Assembly: GCF_001051995.2 (NCBI RefSeq)
Contig: NZ_CP014646.1
Coordinates: 1,798,001 to 1,862,000 of the forward strand
Reading direction: 5' to 3'
Length of the DNA stretch: 64,000 bases
Source: Thauera humireducens
Lineage (GTDB): Bacteria; Pseudomonadota; Gammaproteobacteria; Burkholderiales; Rhodocyclaceae
The position numbers and the translations under genes are program-made. The notes under the pieces were generated by a model that was not told the origin of the DNA, did no database searches, and worked only from the letters and a program-made list of their open reading frames with translations. Below, piece after piece: positions 63,028 to 64,000 of the stretch (position 1 is the stretch's first letter; every line of letters starts with the position of its first letter).

Positions 63028-64000
63028 TCAGCCCGCCGCACGCACCCGGTTCAGCGCCGGATCGTTCGGTGCGTTCAGCACGCACATGGTCCCGGCCGGG
63101 TGATAGATGTAGGGCACGCAGCGGTTGCAGTTGATGCAACCCGATGCGCGGGCCTCGCCACGCTGGAATTTGTTGACCAGCTGCGGGTCGTGGATCAGCG
63201 GCCGTGCCATCACGACCGCGTCGAAACCCTCGGCCATGGCCTGGTTGGCGTTGTCCAGCGAACGCGCGCCGCCCAGGTAGCCCAGCGGCACATCGACCGC
63301 GGCCCGGATCCTGCGCGAGTACTCGAGGAAGTACATCTCGCGGAAGCTCACCTTCGGCGTGCCGAACTGCGACAGCTTCATCATCAGCCCGGTCATCCAG
63401 CTGCCCTTGAGCACCTTCTTCATCTCGTCCATGTTGAAGTTGCTGCCGAACATGAACCAGCCCGATTCGATGTTGCGCCCGCCGGACAGCACCAGCAGAT
63501 CGGCGCCGGCCTGCTGCAGCAGGCGCGCGGTGACGATGGCATCCTCGACCGTCGCCCCGCCCGGCACGCCGTCGGCGACGTTGATCTTGGCCAGCACCGC
63601 CATCTGTTGGCCGACCTTTTCCTTCACCCGGCGCAGCACCTCGACCGGGAAGCGTGCGCGATTCTCGGCGCTGCCACCGTACGCGTCCTTGCGCTTGTTC
63701 GAGAGCGGCGAGATGAACTGGTTGAGCAGGTAGCCGTGCCCCATGTGGATCTCGACCGCGTCGAAGCCGGCCTGGCGGCACAGCTCGGCCGCGTCGACGA
63801 ACTGCTGGACGACGAGATCCATGTCGGCGCGGGTCATCTCGCGCTGGAAAAGGTTGCCGCGCATCAGTCCGGCCTTGTTGAGGCCGCCCGAGGCGCTCAT
63901 CGTCGGCCCGTCGACCTTGATCGAGGTGACGAAGGAGCCGCCGTGGGTGAGCTGGTAGGAGATCGCCCCGCCTTCCGCATGGACCGCGTCGGCCAGTGCC
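63028..64000 (-). CDS. Fe-S flavin oxidoreductase (Old Yellow Enzyme family), partial
   Basis: The gene runs off the right edge; its reading frame is open through 64000 (upstream residues HAEGGAISYQLTHGGSF are barrel-like), so only the C-terminal about 324 residues are seen. OYE marks: AVEIHMGHGYLLNQFISPLSNKR, YGGSAENR, and the cluster motif CINCNRC...C near the end. Unlike the protein at 13526 it stops soon after the cluster, so it lacks the C-terminal FAD/NAD domain. Probably an enoate-type reductase needing an external electron donor. Confidence 0.88.
   Translation of the reverse strand, partial: ALADAVHAEGGAISYQLTHGGSFVTSIKVDGPTMSASGGLNKAGLMRGNLFQREMTRADMDLVVQQFVDAAELCRQAGFDAVEIHMGHGYLLNQFISPLSNKRKDAYGGSAENRARFPVEVLRRVKEKVGQQMAVLAKINVADGVPGGATVEDAIVTARLLQQAGADLLVLSGGRNIESGWFMFGSNFNMDEMKKVLKGSWMTGLMMKLSQFGTPKVSFREMYFLEYSRRIRAAVDVPLGYLGGARSLDNANQAMAEGFDAVVMARPLIHDPQLVNKFQRGEARASGCINCNRCVPYIYHPAGTMCVLNAPNDPALNRVRAAG

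Overview
The window is dense, high-GC DNA with almost no non-coding space. Short Shine-Dalgarno sites, overlapping starts and long operons point to a proteobacterium. Gene content (dicarboxylate-style MFS carriers, a PaaY-like hexapeptide protein, a GNAT/Rnk fusion, a quinohemoprotein alcohol dehydrogenase) suggests a betaproteobacterium of the Rhodocyclales type (Thauera/Azoarcus relatives). That placement is an inference from gene style. No rRNA, tRNA, CRISPR array or complete insertion sequence was seen.

Layout. 0.1-2.6 kb: esterase plus Baeyer-Villiger monooxygenase. 2.6-5.1 kb: a leftward thiolase and DUF35-MaoC pair. 5.1-7.6 kb: a PQQ/haem alcohol dehydrogenase and a small secreted protein. 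7.7-11.1 kb: a leftward SDR, SnoaL-like and acyl-CoA synthetase operon. 11.3-16.2 kb: MFS carrier, C-C hydrolase, Fe-S flavoenzyme and SnoaL-like protein. 16.6-20.4 kb: a leftward arsenic operon with an ECF sigma factor. 20.5-22.8 kb: a metallo-beta-lactamase-fold protein and an ATP-grasp-like protein. 23.0-28.9 kb: coenzyme F420 genes (npdG-type reductase, cofE, cofD, cofC, cofGH). 29.0-32.6 kb: sulfate activation (cysD, cysNC, cysQ). 32.8-38.0 kb: TetR regulator, sulfotransferase, DUF1214 protein, SDR and an F420-type luciferase-like oxidoreductase. 38.0-41.2 kb: LuxR regulator and SDR/epimerase pair. 41.3-51.4 kb: a ten-gene leftward operon with four acyl-CoA dehydrogenases, MaoC, MaoC-DUF35 and an Ltp2-like thiolase. 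51.7-53.3 kb: MFS carrier. 53.4-56.5 kb: a lower-GC patch with two genes cut at their 5' ends, an HNH nuclease with an attC-like tail, and a GNAT/Rnk fusion. 56.7-64.0 kb: AraC regulator, SBF-like carrier, SDRs, enoyl-CoA hydratase, chemoreceptor and the start-truncated end of an Fe-S flavoenzyme.

How the genes may work together. The dominant theme is catabolism of a hydrophobic alcohol, ketone or acid through CoA thioesters, with side-chain removal by retro-aldol cleavage (acyl-CoA dehydrogenases, MaoC/DUF35 hydratase, Ltp2-like aldolase). That arrangement is known from actinobacterial sterol side-chain degradation. The substrate is not shown by the sequence; a sterol, bile-acid-like or cyclic terpenoid compound would fit.

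The most striking signal is non-coding. Eleven copies of a 16-bp partly palindromic motif (consensus YGTCYGAWCGGACGAT) sit about 20-150 bp upstream of the catabolic operons and also upstream of the F420 operon and a LuxR-type regulator. Three copies, up to 48 kb apart, are identical. This looks like one regulon that joins F420 biosynthesis to the catabolic genes, with the LuxR protein at 38.0-39.3 kb as the obvious candidate regulator.
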